Shown: positions 8,278 through 17,314, counted from the stretch's first letter. The stretch is 41,188 bases of DNA from Salipaludibacillus sp. CUR1 (GCF_021028955.1 NZ_JAIWPE010000015.1:1-41188); one strand, 5' to 3'. Notes: generated by a model not told the origin, from the letters alone. Numbers and translations are program-made.

Positions 8278-8337
8278 GTTACCAAAGTCCTTTATATTAT
8301 GCCATAAATTGGTGCGATAAATAAAGAGGTGTTTACG

Positions 8338-9024
8338 GTGTACTTAAAAAAACTCGTCTATCTTTTTGAAAAAAACAGGAACACCGGACAGGCAAAACCT
8401 ATGGCTGAATATATGAAACTTCACTTTCCGTTTCTCGGAATTAAAACTCCAGAGAGAAAGGTGCTTCTTCGTCAGTTTTTTAATGAGACAGGAATATTAA
8501 AAGAAAAAGAACTGCCCATTACTTTTTTAAAAGACATATGGGTGCTGCCGGAAAGGGAATACCATTACGCAGTTTTAACTGTGCTTGCAGCAAAGCCGGA
8601 ATGGCTGGAAGAAAAGCATCTGCCTTTTTTGGAAGAATTAATAACCACTCAATCCTGGTGGGACACTGTAGATACACTGGCCTCAAATATAGTGGGCCCT
8701 TTTTTTATCAGGCACCCCGGCCTCGAAGAAGAAGCTGCAGAGAAATGGAAGAGCCACGAAAATATGTGGCTGAGAAGAACGGCGATCTTATATCAGTTAA
8801 AATATAAAGAACGGACCAATCAAGAGAGGCTCTTTCATATCATCCGGTTAAACAGCCGGGATAAAGAGTTTTTTATTAAAAAAGCGATCGGCTGGGCGCT
8901 TCGAGAATATTCAAAAACAAACCCCCGGCCAGTTGCCTCTTTCATAGATAATGAGAAGCTTGAACCGCTCAGTAAAAGGGAAGGGATGAAGCATATATAC
9001 CGTCAAAAGAAACAGGAGAGGTGA
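8338..9024 (+). CDS. DNA alkylation repair protein, AlkD-type DNA glycosylase
   Basis: Excises 3-methyl and 7-methyl purines from DNA. It is an all-helical HEAT-like repeat protein of 228 residues, close to Bacillus cereus AlkD in length. The WWDTVD motif places Trp108 and Asp112 at the spacing of the AlkD catalytic Trp and Asp, and a later [13 protein letters not shown] block provides the third lining Trp. Two GTG starts are possible; AAAGAGGT at 8323-8330 is 7 bp before the GTG at 8338, so that one is chosen. ung follows after 4 bp and its ribosome site overlaps the end of this gene, so the two base-excision enzymes are probably cotranscribed and translationally coupled. Confidence 0.85.
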   Translation: MYLKKLVYLFEKNRNTGQAKPMAEYMKLHFPFLGIKTPERKVLLRQFFNETGILKEKELPITFLKDIWVLPEREYHYAVLTVLAAKPEWLEEKHLPFLEELITTQSWWDTVDTLASNIVGPFFIRHPGLEEEAAEKWKSHENMWLRRTAILYQLKYKERTNQERLFHIIRLNSRDKEFFIKKAIGWALREYSKTNPRPVASFIDNEKLEPLSKREGMKHIYRQKKQER

Positions 9025-9028
9025 CTGC

Positions 9029-9709
9029 ATGAACCCTTTAAAAAATGACTGGAAAGAAGTCCTGGATGAAGAGTTTAATAAAAACTATTACCTTGAACTG
9101 CGCGAATTTTTAAAAACAGAATATACTTATGAAACTGTTTATCCGCCAATGGATGATATTTATAATGCCCTTCACAGCATACCTTATGAAGATGTGAAAG
9201 CGGTAATCATTGGACAGGACCCCTACCACGGAGCCGGCCAGGCTCATGGCCTCAGTTTCTCTGTTCAGCCTGGCGTGAAAGTCCCGCCTTCACTAAAAAA
9301 TATATATAAGGAGCTTCATGAGGATTTGGGCCACCCTGTCCCAGAGCACGGATTTCTGCAGAAATGGGCGGAAGAAGGCGTGTTACTGCTGAACAATGTA
9401 CTGACTGTAAGAGCGGGGAAGCCCCAGTCGCACAAGGGACAAGGCTGGGAAAAGCTGACTGATAAGGTTATTAAGAAGCTTAATGACAGAGAGCAGCCTG
9501 TTGTGTTCATACTTTGGGGGAAGCATGCTCAAGTGAAAGGGGAACTCGTTACCAACAGTCACCACTGTATTATCCAGTCGCCCCACCCCAGTCCTTTTTC
9601 AGCGCGAAGAGGTTTTTTTGGCAGCAGGCCTTTTTCACGGACGAATGAATTTCTAAGAAAGACTGGCCAGACCGAAGTGGATTGGCAATTGCCGGTTACA
9701 GTGGAATAA
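9029..9709 (+). CDS. ung: Uracil-DNA glycosylase
   Basis: Removes uracil from DNA after cytosine deamination or dUTP incorporation. Family 1 signatures are complete: GQDPYHG with the water-activating Asp64, the LLNNVLTV strand, and the C-terminal [21 protein letters not shown] minor-groove loop with the catalytic His. The 226-residue length is standard. AGGAGAGGTGA overlaps the stop of the AlkD-like gene. The aldo/keto reductase gene follows 27 bp later. Confidence 0.96.
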   Translation: MNPLKNDWKEVLDEEFNKNYYLELREFLKTEYTYETVYPPMDDIYNALHSIPYEDVKAVIIGQDPYHGAGQAHGLSFSVQPGVKVPPSLKNIYKELHEDLGHPVPEHGFLQKWAEEGVLLLNNVLTVRAGKPQSHKGQGWEKLTDKVIKKLNDREQPVVFILWGKHAQVKGELVTNSHHCIIQSPHPSPFSARRGFFGSRPFSRTNEFLRKTGQTEVDWQLPVTVE

Positions 9710-9736
9710 TAGTGGTCAAATTAGGAGGCAAATCTG

Positions 9737-10561
9737 ATGGAAAACTTACAATCAACCATAACGTTAAACAATGGTATCCGTATGCCCTTGGTCGGGCTGG
9801 GAGTTTATAAGGCGGAAGACGGTGAAGAGGTGGTTAATGCCGTCAAAACTGCCCTTGAATCCGGATACAGAAGCATTGATACAGCAGCTTTCTATTTCAA
9901 TGAAGAAGGTGTCGGGCGGGCTATAGCAGAGTCAGGGATTTCCCGCGATGAGATCTTTATAACTACGAAAGTATGGAATGACGATCACGGATACGATGAA
10001 ACACTAGCTGCTTTTGAAGAGAGCAGGCGGAAACTGGGAGTGGAAATAATAGATTTATATTTAATCCACTGGCCGGTCACCGGTAAGTTCAAAGAGACGT
10101 GGCGGGCGCTTGAAAAACTATATCACGAAGGCAAAGTCCGTGCGATTGGTGTAAGCAACTTTTTAATCCACCATCTGGAGGACCTGCTCGAGGAGGCAGA
10201 GGTCGTGCCTGCTGTGAATCAGATAGAGTACCATCCATGGCTTACCCAGTCTGAACTGCATGAGTACTGTAAAGATAAAGGGATACAGCTTGAAGCCTGG
10301 AGCCCGTTAACCAGAGGGAGAAAATTTGATGATCCCCGGCTTATGAAGCTCGCTGAAAAGTACGGCAAAACACCTGCTCAGATTTTATTGCGCTGGGATT
10401 TGCAAAACGGAGTAGTTACTATTCCAAAGTCTGTTACACCTTCACGAATTAAACAAAATACCGAGCTGTTCGATTTTGAGCTGACAGGAGAAGAGATGGC
10501 CGTTTTAAATAACTGCAATGAGGGTTTGAGGTTCGGGCCTCATCCTGATACGTTTGTTTAA
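9737..10561 (+). CDS. Aldo/keto reductase
   Basis: NADPH-dependent reductase of aldehydes and ketones, AKR5-like (YvgN/YtbE group) in my reading. The 274-residue TIM barrel has the catalytic Asp in YRSIDTAAFY, the Tyr in the same block, the Lys in FITTKVWN and the His in LIHWPV. The NADP-binding IPKSVTPSRIKQN segment is at the C-terminal end. AGGAGG at 9723-9728 supports the ATG. It lies in a run ung - this gene - ykwC with short gaps; in-vivo substrate unknown, methylglyoxal being a common one. Confidence 0.9.
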   Translation: MENLQSTITLNNGIRMPLVGLGVYKAEDGEEVVNAVKTALESGYRSIDTAAFYFNEEGVGRAIAESGISRDEIFITTKVWNDDHGYDETLAAFEESRRKLGVEIIDLYLIHWPVTGKFKETWRALEKLYHEGKVRAIGVSNFLIHHLEDLLEEAEVVPAVNQIEYHPWLTQSELHEYCKDKGIQLEAWSPLTRGRKFDDPRLMKLAEKYGKTPAQILLRWDLQNGVVTIPKSVTPSRIKQNTELFDFELTGEEMAVLNNCNEGLRFGPHPDTFV

Positions 10562-10587
10562 ATCTGTTAAGGGAGTGAGAGGATACG

Positions 10588-11463
10588 ATGGCTAAAAAAT
10601 CAATCGGTTTTATTGGCACAGGCGTTATGGGAACCAGCATGGTCCGTCATCTGATGAAAGGGGGCCATCAAGTAGCTGTTTATAACCGTACAAAACGGAA
10701 GGCAGATGAACTGATCAAAGAAGGCGCCCAATGGTGTGCATCGCCAGCACAGCTTGCAAGAGAATCTGAAGTCATACTGACAATTGTGGGCTATCCGCAT
10801 GACGTGGAGGAATTGTATTTTGGCAAAGACGGCATACTGGCTAACGCCGGCGAGGGTACATATGTGGTGGATATGACGACTTCAAAACCTGCACTCGCCC
10901 AACAGCTCTATAACGAAGCAAAGAAATATGGCATTTACGCCCTGGATGCCCCTGTTTCAGGAGGCGATACAGGGGCCAGGGAAGGAAAACTTGCAATCAT
11001 GGCAGGGGGAGACGAATCAGTTTTCAAAGAACTTCTTCCCGTGTTAGAGCTTATGGGAGAAAATATCCGCCTTCAAGGAGATGCTGGAGCAGGCCAGTAT
11101 ACTAAAATGGCTAACCAAATTGCTATAGCCAGTACGATGATGGGTGTTAGCGAAGCGCTTGCTTACGCAAAGAAAGCTGGTCTTGATCAGGAAAATGTCC
11201 TGCAGACAATTGAAACCGGGGCGGCAGGAAGCTTTTCATTGTCCAAGCTGGGGCCGAGAATGATTGCAGGCGACTTTGCTCCGGGCTTTTATATTAAACA
11301 TTTTATAAAAGATATGGCCATTGCGATCGAGTCAGCTGATGAACTGGGGCTTAAAACTCCCGGTCTTGTAGTAGCAAAAAAACTTTACCAGGAGCTGGCT
11401 GAAAAAGGAGAAGAAAATTCAGGTACTCAGGCACTATATAAATACTATATGGAAAACTCTTGA
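10588..11463 (+). CDS. NAD(P)-dependent beta-hydroxyacid dehydrogenase, YkwC/3-hydroxyisobutyrate dehydrogenase family
   Basis: A 291-residue member of the 6-phosphogluconate dehydrogenase-like family. GFIGTGVMGTSMVRHLM at residues 6-22 is the nucleotide-binding fold. DAPVSGGDTGAREGKLAIMAGG is the substrate-binding signature and the catalytic Lys is in GQYTKMANQ. The pattern matches B. subtilis YkwC closely. Its hydroxyacid substrate cannot be deduced; no valine or glyoxylate pathway genes are adjacent. GGGAGTGAG precedes the ATG. A strong terminator follows directly, ending the alkD-to-here run. Confidence 0.86.
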   Translation: MAKKSIGFIGTGVMGTSMVRHLMKGGHQVAVYNRTKRKADELIKEGAQWCASPAQLARESEVILTIVGYPHDVEELYFGKDGILANAGEGTYVVDMTTSKPALAQQLYNEAKKYGIYALDAPVSGGDTGAREGKLAIMAGGDESVFKELLPVLELMGENIRLQGDAGAGQYTKMANQIAIASTMMGVSEALAYAKKAGLDQENVLQTIETGAAGSFSLSKLGPRMIAGDFAPGFYIKHFIKDMAIAIESADELGLKTPGLVVAKKLYQELAEKGEENSGTQALYKYYMENS

Positions 11464-11470
11464 AAACAGA

Positions 11471-11510
11471 GGCCCATTAAGGAAAAGAGTTCCTTTTATG
11501 GGTCTTTTTT
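11471..11510 (+). terminator. Rho-independent terminator after the YkwC-like gene
   Basis: GGCCCATTAAGGAA pairs with TTCCTTTTATGGGTC (minor mismatch) around a short loop, followed by six T. Confidence 0.88.
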
Positions 11511-11602
11511 AATGTTTCACAATTATTAAATTACTATTAATTCCCCTTTACAAACATGTTAAACCCTTATATGATGGTCAAATGAAATTATAAATATATA
11601 TA

Positions 11603-11629
11603 TGTCGAATTTTTGCGAAAAATGTCGCA
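11603..11629 (+). promoter_or_regulatory. Three phased Spo0A-like (0A) boxes
   Basis: TGTCGAA (11603-11609), TTGCGAA (11613-11619) and TGTCGCA (11623-11629) occur at exact 10-bp steps. The first is a perfect 0A box (consensus TGNCGAA) and each of the others differs at one position. Tandem boxes one helical turn apart are the arrangement seen at Spo0A-controlled promoters such as abrB. They end 29 bp upstream of the candidate -10 box at 11659. Confidence 0.65.
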
Positions 11630-11658
11630 TTTTAGCACATGTTACAAACGCTATGCAT

Positions 11659-11664
11659 TATAAT
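11659..11664 (+). promoter_or_regulatory. Candidate -10 box of the sensor kinase gene
   Basis: TATAAT 35 bp before the kinase ATG with no good -35 at 16-18 bp. A weak -35 is typical where an activator, here perhaps Spo0A bound at 11603-11629, recruits polymerase. Confidence 0.45.
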
Positions 11665-11698
11665 GATAGATAGAGAAAGTTAATAAGGAGATTTAATT

Positions 11699-13894
11699 AT
11701 GTTTCGTACACTGCGGTCCAAACTGCTGTTATTTTTCATACTGATTGCTTTTGTGCCAATGGCAGCAGTCGGTGTGATCAGTTATACAAGCCAGAAACAG
11801 GAGATGACACAAAGTGTGGAGCGCTCTTTGGCAATTCAAAGCTACAGTGTCAATCTTGAAATAAAGCGTTTTATGGAAGAGAGGCTTGCTGACGCAGCCT
11901 TCCTGGCACAAAACCCTGTCTTAATGGATCCTGAGAGTTCCACTTTGGATATCAGAGACCAATTATATTCTTTTATGGGTGTACATGACCTTTACGTGGA
12001 TATAATCTTACTGGATGAAAACGGAATTGTCGTTTCAGACACGGAAACGGAAGTGCTTGACCAGGATTTGAGTGAAAGAGAATGGTACCAGGAAGCGCTT
12101 AATGGGCATACAGTCGTTTCTGATCTTTATGTGTCACCGCTTCTCGACAAACCGGTGATGGTAGTTGCCTCCCCGATATATAATATGAACCAGGAAATTA
12201 TCGGAGTTGTTTCACCGACTTTTGATGTAGAAACACTTTACAGCCAGCTCGGTGATTATACAGAAGAGCAGCAGGAGGCTGGATGGGGAGGCTACACCTT
12301 CCTTTTAAACAGTGAAGGAGAGGTTGCTTTTCATCCGGACCCTGAAAAAGTATTAAATGTAAACTACTTTCAGGAAAAACAAATTTCCGAAAACCATATT
12401 GAAACGAAAATTGAAGACGGGGAACTGGCCAGTGTGGTGGACGGGGAAGTCCACTATTTTAACAGGATCGATCCGTTTCCAGGGTTTATGCATGACTGGT
12501 ACGTAGGCGTATCTGTTCAGGAAGACGAGTTATACTCGCCATTAAACACCCTTCTCATCAGGTACCTCATATTCTTCAGTCTTGTTTTTCCTGTCCTCAC
12601 ATATGCCGTGTACCGTCTGTCTGATTTTCTGGTACGGCCGGTCAGCCAGCTTGTTGAGTCGACGAAACGGGTGGCAGCCGGGAATCGGGATAACCAGGAA
12701 TATGTTTATGCTTACGAGGAAGTAAACGATTTAAACACTACATTTGATGAAATGACCCGCCAGCTTGAAGAACGGGAAAGCTCCCATAAAAAGGCCGCTC
12801 TTGTTCTTGAGACCACGGACAACGGGGTCTTTGCTTTCGACCGAAAGACAAAGCGGATCACCGTATTTAACCGGATGTGTGAAGAGATGTTCAGCCAGGA
12901 TAAAAATGATGTAATCGGTATGGAGCTTGATGAATTGATCGGCCAGTCTCCGGCTTTTAAGTCTGTAGTGGAGAGCAGCGGGCTGCTTGAATTAAAAGAT
13001 GAAGAGCAGGTGCGTTCCGAATATGAAATAGAATGCAAGTGCGGCGGACAGGAGCGGACTTTGTTTCTGAGTCTTTCGACACTTCCGACTCCTGAAGATG
13101 AAACGGTAGAGGATGAAATGCTTGTCGTCTTTTATGATTTAACAGAAAAAAGAAAGATGGAAAGAGAGCTGATCCGTTCAGAGAAGCTTAAAGTAGTTGG
13201 AGAAATGTCGGCCGGCTTCGCCCACGAAATTAAAAACCCGTTAACGACAATTAAAGGATTTATCCAGCTTTTTTACGAGCAGAACGGCCACGTGAAGGAA
13301 AATTACTATCAGTTAGTTATAGAAGAAATTGAGCGTGTAAACAAAATTATGAATGAACTTTTAAACATAGCAAATCCGAATCCGGAAGAGAAAAAGGCTG
13401 AAATTAATATCGATCAAATGCTCGAAGATATATTGGCGCTTTATTCGTCTCAGATTTATAAAAACCATGTTGACCTTGAAACGTTCTTCCACGGATCGCT
13501 TCCAGCAGTGGAAATGGATGCGAATAAGTTAAAGCAAGTATTCATTAATCTGATCCAAAACGGCATAGAAGCTATGCCCGACGGAGGGAGGATGAATATC
13601 CGCACCACGGTGGAAGACGAAACTGAAAATGATTCACATGTGATCATTCAGGTAGAAGACACAGGTGTCGGAATGGATAAAGAAACGATAGAAAAGCTCG
13701 GGACGCCATTTTTCACCACTAAAAAAACCGGAACAGGCTTAGGGCTCACAACAAGTTACAGGGTGATCGAAGAAGTAAATGGCGCTCTGAATGTGTCATC
13801 TGAACAAGGGAAAGGGACAGCCTTTACTATTTACCTGCCTGCAAAGCCAGCGGTAAAAGGAAGCAGAACATCGGCGGATAAGGCAGAAAAATAA
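11699..13894 (+). CDS. Sporulation-type sensor histidine kinase (dCache-HAMP-PAS-HisKA-HATPase)
   Basis: A 731-residue membrane kinase. Helix 1 at about 8-28; an extracellular double-Cache sensor at about 40-280; helix 2 near 285-303; HAMP to about 355; a PAS domain near 365-485. The phospho-acceptor His509 is in FAHEIKNPLTTIKGFIQLF, the form typical of KinA-KinE kinases that feed Spo0F/Spo0A. The ATPase has the N box (INLIQNGIEAMP), G1 (VEDTGVGMD) and G2 (GTGLGLTTS). No response regulator is adjacent, as expected for an orphan phosphorelay kinase. The dCache sensor recalls KinD, which binds small organic ligands. AAGGAG precedes the ATG. The upstream 0A-like boxes suggest feedback by Spo0A. 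Confidence 0.87.
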   Translation: MFRTLRSKLLLFFILIAFVPMAAVGVISYTSQKQEMTQSVERSLAIQSYSVNLEIKRFMEERLADAAFLAQNPVLMDPESSTLDIRDQLYSFMGVHDLYVDIILLDENGIVVSDTETEVLDQDLSEREWYQEALNGHTVVSDLYVSPLLDKPVMVVASPIYNMNQEIIGVVSPTFDVETLYSQLGDYTEEQQEAGWGGYTFLLNSEGEVAFHPDPEKVLNVNYFQEKQISENHIETKIEDGELASVVDGEVHYFNRIDPFPGFMHDWYVGVSVQEDELYSPLNTLLIRYLIFFSLVFPVLTYAVYRLSDFLVRPVSQLVESTKRVAAGNRDNQEYVYAYEEVNDLNTTFDEMTRQLEERESSHKKAALVLETTDNGVFAFDRKTKRITVFNRMCEEMFSQDKNDVIGMELDELIGQSPAFKSVVESSGLLELKDEEQVRSEYEIECKCGGQERTLFLSLSTLPTPEDETVEDEMLVVFYDLTEKRKMERELIRSEKLKVVGEMSAGFAHEIKNPLTTIKGFIQLFYEQNGHVKENYYQLVIEEIERVNKIMNELLNIANPNPEEKKAEINIDQMLEDILALYSSQIYKNHVDLETFFHGSLPAVEMDANKLKQVFINLIQNGIEAMPDGGRMNIRTTVEDETENDSHVIIQVEDTGVGMDKETIEKLGTPFFTTKKTGTGLGLTTSYRVIEEVNGALNVSSEQGKGTAFTIYLPAKPAVKGSRTSADKAEK

Positions 13895-13905
13895 GCACGC
13901 TGCAG

Positions 13906-13941
13906 AACCGGACGCTCATATGATATGAGGCCGGTTTTTTT
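13906..13941 (+). terminator. Rho-independent terminator of the kinase gene
   Basis: AACCGG...CCGGTT with an inner CTCATA/TATGAG stem, followed by seven T. Confidence 0.85.
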
Positions 13942-14104
13942 GTGTCCGGAAGTTAACTCTGGTAAAGGATCAGGCATGAAGAAATTTAAAACTATTTATT
14001 TTTTCAACCATTTTATTCTCCAGAGGGCCTGCAGAATCGTTTCTATTTCGAGCCTTTTCATGGTACATTGACAGTACAGAAAATTATGGGAAGAGGTGAT
14101 CAGA

Positions 14105-14779
14105 TTGAAAAAAGCTGCAGTAGCCGGAGCGACAGGGTTAGTGGGAAGACATATAGTCAAAGAGCTCATTAACAGCCGTAAGTATGATGAAATTCACATT
14201 CTGACCCGAAGGAGAACTCCTTTTTTCAAACACCCGCTTGTCCGGGAACATATTGTATCTTTTGAGGAACTGGAAGGAATTGGACCTGTTTTTGAAGAAA
14301 TAAATGATATCTTTGTGGCTCTTGGCACCACTATGAAACAGGCTAAATCTCATGAAGAATTTATAAAGGTGGATTACACCTATTCACTCAAAATAGCGGA
14401 ACTGGCTAAAGAATACGGTGCGGATACTTTTACAGTCGTCAGTGCTACAGGGGCAAACCGGGAATCACGTTTTTTCTATAACCGTGTTAAAGGAACTCTT
14501 GAGGAGGCGCTTATATCTCTGAATCTGCCGTCTTTACATATTTTCCGCCCATCTCTTCTTATCGGAGAAAGATATGAGTTTCGTGCAGGAGAGAAATCCG
14601 CAGAGTGGCTCAGTAAACCGCTGTCGATCTTTATGAAAGGCCCGCTGGATAAGTATAAGCCTGTAAAAGGTTCATACGTGGCGGCTTCCATGTACGCTGT
14701 TGCGCAAAAAGAAAGCCGTGGGCTTCACATTTATGAATCACCTTTAATCCAACGTTTAGGAAAAGTGCTTAAAAATTAA
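14105..14779 (+). CDS. Atypical SDR, NAD(P)-binding oxidoreductase (HTATIP2-like)
   Basis: A 224-residue Rossmann protein. The glycine-rich AGATGLVGRH near residues 7-16 binds the dinucleotide, and VVSATGANRESRFFYNRVKG contains a YNRVK block in place of the usual YxxxK active site. This arrangement is that of NAD(P)H-binding, epimerase-like proteins related to HTATIP2/TIP30; substrate unknown. AGAGGTGAT lies 4 bp before the TTG at 14105, so that start is preferred to the GTG at 14096, which is embedded in the ribosome site. No terminator hairpin follows other than the family A repeat. Confidence 0.75.
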   Translation: MKKAAVAGATGLVGRHIVKELINSRKYDEIHILTRRRTPFFKHPLVREHIVSFEELEGIGPVFEEINDIFVALGTTMKQAKSHEEFIKVDYTYSLKIAELAKEYGADTFTVVSATGANRESRFFYNRVKGTLEEALISLNLPSLHIFRPSLLIGERYEFRAGEKSAEWLSKPLSIFMKGPLDKYKPVKGSYVAASMYAVAQKESRGLHIYESPLIQRLGKVLKN

Positions 14780-14812
14780 GCGCTGTTAGGGAAAACTGTG
14801 GGTGTTAAAAAC

Positions 14813-14873
14813 CTGCTCCCGTCCTGCGGGGTCTCTAATCTGCCCCGTTCTTCCGCGGGAGTCTCGCGGGATT
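14813..14873 (-). repeat. Extragenic repeat, family A copy 2 (inverted)
   Basis: Read on minus it gives GCGAGACTCCCGCGGAAGAA and later GAGACCCCGCAGGACGGGAG, matching the family A core. CTCCCG (14816-14821) pairs with CGGGAG (14856-14861) and TGCGGGG pairs with CCCC inside. It lies between the SDR gene and the oligoendopeptidase gene and may act as a terminator. Confidence 0.6.
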
Positions 14874-14934
14874 TAAAAAATCTGCACTTATCAAAGCCAA
14901 AGATGGCAAATACTTTTAAAAAAGGGGTTATTTT

Positions 14935-16725
14935 ATGAGTAACAGATATAGTGAGGTATGGAATTTGGATACAATTTTTCCCGGGGGAAGCCGCTCAAAA
15001 GAATTCAAGGCGCATTTAGAAGCGCTGGAAACTGAATTGACTGCTTTTCAGGCAGAAATGGACCGTACGCAGGAAGAGGAGAATGAGGACGTGGACCTCT
15101 GGGCAGATTATGTGAACCGGGCACAGGAGGTCGGCAAGAAAGCTAGAGAAGCAAGTGCATTTATCAGCTGTCTGACAGCACAGGATGTGACCGACGACCT
15201 GGCCAGACTGTTAGGAGGAAAAACGAAACAGCTCGCCTCGAAATACGCCTCGGTCATGACGACGATTGATGAACAGCTTCTTTCCTTTAACAGCGAGCAA
15301 TGGGGAGCATTTACGGCAAGGGATGATATGAATCAAATCCTTTTTAATTTAAATGAACGCCGCGAAAACGCGAAAGACAAACTGTCTGGAGATAAGGAAA
15401 AGCTTATTCAAAGTCTGTCGGTGGATGGCTACCATGCGTGGGGTGAGATGTATAATACCATTGTCGGACGTATGAAAGTCGAAATAGAAGAAAACGGAGA
15501 AACAAAGGCTCTTTCAGTGGGCCAGGCGTCCAATAAACTTTCGGATAAAAGCAGAGAGAAGCGCAAGCATGTCTTTGACCGGTATGAAAAGGCCTGGGCA
15601 CAAGAGTCTGATTTGTTTGCAAGCACGTTGAATCACCTGGCAGGGTTCAGGCTGGAAACTTACGGCGCCCGCGGATGGGACGAGGTCTTAAAGGAGCCGC
15701 TGCAGATTAACCGTATGAAAAAAGAAACGCTGGAAGTCATGTGGCAGACAATTACAGAAAACAAAGAAGCGTTTGTTAAATATATGAACCGTAAAGCTGA
15801 ACTTCTTGGAATAGAACGTCTGGCAATGTATGATATCAGTGCCCCCATTTCTGAAAACGTATCAGAAGTGAGTTACGATGATGCAGCTGATATGATTGTC
15901 AGCCAGTTTAATAAGTTCAGCCCTAAAATGGCTGAGTTTGCACAAAAAGCATTCGATGAGGAATGGATTGAAGCGGAAAGCAGAGAAGGGAAGCGCCCTG
16001 GCGGTTTCTGCACCAGTTTTCCGTTGAGTGAACAGTCGCGGATTTTTATGACATATGACGGCTCGGCTTCTAATGTCGCGACACTGGCTCATGAACTTGG
16101 CCACGCCTATCACCAGTATGTCATGAACGATCTTCCGCAAATTTCCCAGCGATATGCGATGAACGTGGCAGAAACAGCTTCTACCTTTGCAGAAATGATT
16201 GTGGCTGACGCGACAGTTAAAGCAGCCAAAACAGATGAAGAAAAAATCCAGCTGCTCGATGACAAGTTAAACCGTAGTGTCGCTTTTTTTATGAATATCC
16301 ATTCCCGTTTTCTGTTTGAAACGCGTTTTTACGATGAGCGTAAAAACGGCCCGGTCAGCAAAGAGCGTCTAAATGAACTGATGGTTGAAGCTCAGAAGGA
16401 AGCTTACTGTGAATCTTTGAGTGACTATTCACCAAGTTTCTGGGCTTCAAAACTCCATTTTCATATTACCGGGGTCCCGTTTTATAATTTTCCTTATACT
16501 TTCGGGTATCTGTTCAGCATGGGAATCTATGCGAAAGCATCAGAAGAGGGAGCGGCGTTTGAAGAGAAATACATTGACCTTTTGCGCGACACCGGCCGTC
16601 TCGAAGTGGAAGAACTGGCAATCAAACATTTGAATGTGGATCTGACAAAACCAGGATTCTGGCAGAAAGCGATCGATTTCCTGAAGCAGGACCTCGATAC
16701 ATTTATGGAATTAACCAGGAAATAA
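14935..16725 (+). CDS. Oligoendopeptidase F, M3 family zinc metallopeptidase
   Basis: Cytoplasmic endopeptidase for short peptides, probably recycling peptides from uptake or turnover. The 596-residue, mostly helical M3 protein carries HELGHAYH with zinc ligands His386 and His390 and catalytic Glu387; the third ligand Glu413 is in NVAETASTFAE. No signal peptide is visible. It belongs to the PepF/M3B group, slightly shorter than long PepF forms. AAAGGGG at 14921-14927 supports the ATG. ywdI follows after 21 bp. Confidence 0.92.
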   Translation: MSNRYSEVWNLDTIFPGGSRSKEFKAHLEALETELTAFQAEMDRTQEEENEDVDLWADYVNRAQEVGKKAREASAFISCLTAQDVTDDLARLLGGKTKQLASKYASVMTTIDEQLLSFNSEQWGAFTARDDMNQILFNLNERRENAKDKLSGDKEKLIQSLSVDGYHAWGEMYNTIVGRMKVEIEENGETKALSVGQASNKLSDKSREKRKHVFDRYEKAWAQESDLFASTLNHLAGFRLETYGARGWDEVLKEPLQINRMKKETLEVMWQTITENKEAFVKYMNRKAELLGIERLAMYDISAPISENVSEVSYDDAADMIVSQFNKFSPKMAEFAQKAFDEEWIEAESREGKRPGGFCTSFPLSEQSRIFMTYDGSASNVATLAHELGHAYHQYVMNDLPQISQRYAMNVAETASTFAEMIVADATVKAAKTDEEKIQLLDDKLNRSVAFFMNIHSRFLFETRFYDERKNGPVSKERLNELMVEAQKEAYCESLSDYSPSFWASKLHFHITGVPFYNFPYTFGYLFSMGIYAKASEEGAAFEEKYIDLLRDTGRLEVEELAIKHLNVDLTKPGFWQKAIDFLKQDLDTFMELTRK

Positions 16726-16746
16726 GTAATTAGTGGAGGGAAGACT

Positions 16747-17073
16747 ATGGAGATTCCTGCAAAGCTTGTTCTTCGAAAGATGGAAGAGGAACTGGCTAAA
16801 TTAAAGCACGCAGTGAATGAATCCGGTAAAACAGATGACTACCGCCAATACGCCCAGGCGCTGAAAACTTACTGCGATCTGATACTTGATTCGGAAGATC
16901 GGACAGCAGAACAACCATCAGGTGATGTCCGCCAGCCTTCAGCAGCAGACATTAAAATGATGATGGGCGATATGGAAGAAGACCGTCCGGCTGCTAAAAC
17001 CGGCAATAAAAAGAAACAGACGATTTATGACAAGAGCGATGAACCGGAAAGCGACAGCCTGTTTGATTTTTAA
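16747..17073 (+). CDS. ywdI: YwdI family protein (DUF5327)
   Basis: A 108-residue soluble protein with a helical N-terminal half (residues 1-50, KLVLRKMEEELAKLKHAV) and an acidic, disordered tail ending in DSLFDF. It is recognised as YwdI; the neighbours ung, ywdK and gerQ agree with the ywd cluster of B. subtilis. Function unknown. Cotranscription with the oligoendopeptidase gene is likely from the 21-bp gap. GGAGG is 8 bp before the ATG. Confidence 0.78.
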   Translation: MEIPAKLVLRKMEEELAKLKHAVNESGKTDDYRQYAQALKTYCDLILDSEDRTAEQPSGDVRQPSAADIKMMMGDMEEDRPAAKTGNKKKQTIYDKSDEPESDSLFDF

Positions 17074-17077
17074 AATG

Positions 17078-17249
17078 CTTTGATTAAAGTAAATGTTGAT
17101 TTTAAAATAAGGGTTGATAGTAGCGCAAGGTGCGAGACTCCTGCGGGAAAAGCGGGTTCAAGGGAGACCCCTCAGGCGCTTTTGCGCCGAGGAGGCTCCC
17201 GAACCGCCCGCGGAAAGCGAGCGTCCTGAAGCGAATATCAACATCAAAG
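17078..17249 (+). repeat. Extragenic repeat, family A copy 3 (longest)
   Basis: About 172 bp directly after ywdI. The outer arms are CTTTGAT/ATCAAAG and TGTTGAT/ATCAACA. The core has GCGAGACTCCTGCGGGAAAA, a GGCGC-TTTT-GCGCC hairpin (17175-17188) nested in CCTC/GAGG, then CCGCGGAAAGCGAGCGTC. This is a GC-rich, highly structured form similar to extragenic repeats I have seen in other Bacillaceae. Confidence 0.72.
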
Positions 17250-17282
17250 TTTAATTTGTGGTACCATAACAAAATCAAAATA

Positions 17283-17314
17283 AAAAAGTGCGTTCCTTAT
17301 GGAGCGCACTTTTT
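17283..17314. terminator. Bidirectional terminator between convergent genes
   Basis: AAAAAGTGCGTTCC pairs with GGAGCGCACTTTTT (14 bp, one G-U) around TTAT, with A and T tracts on either side. It serves ywdI on plus and the GNAT gene on minus. Confidence 0.9.
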
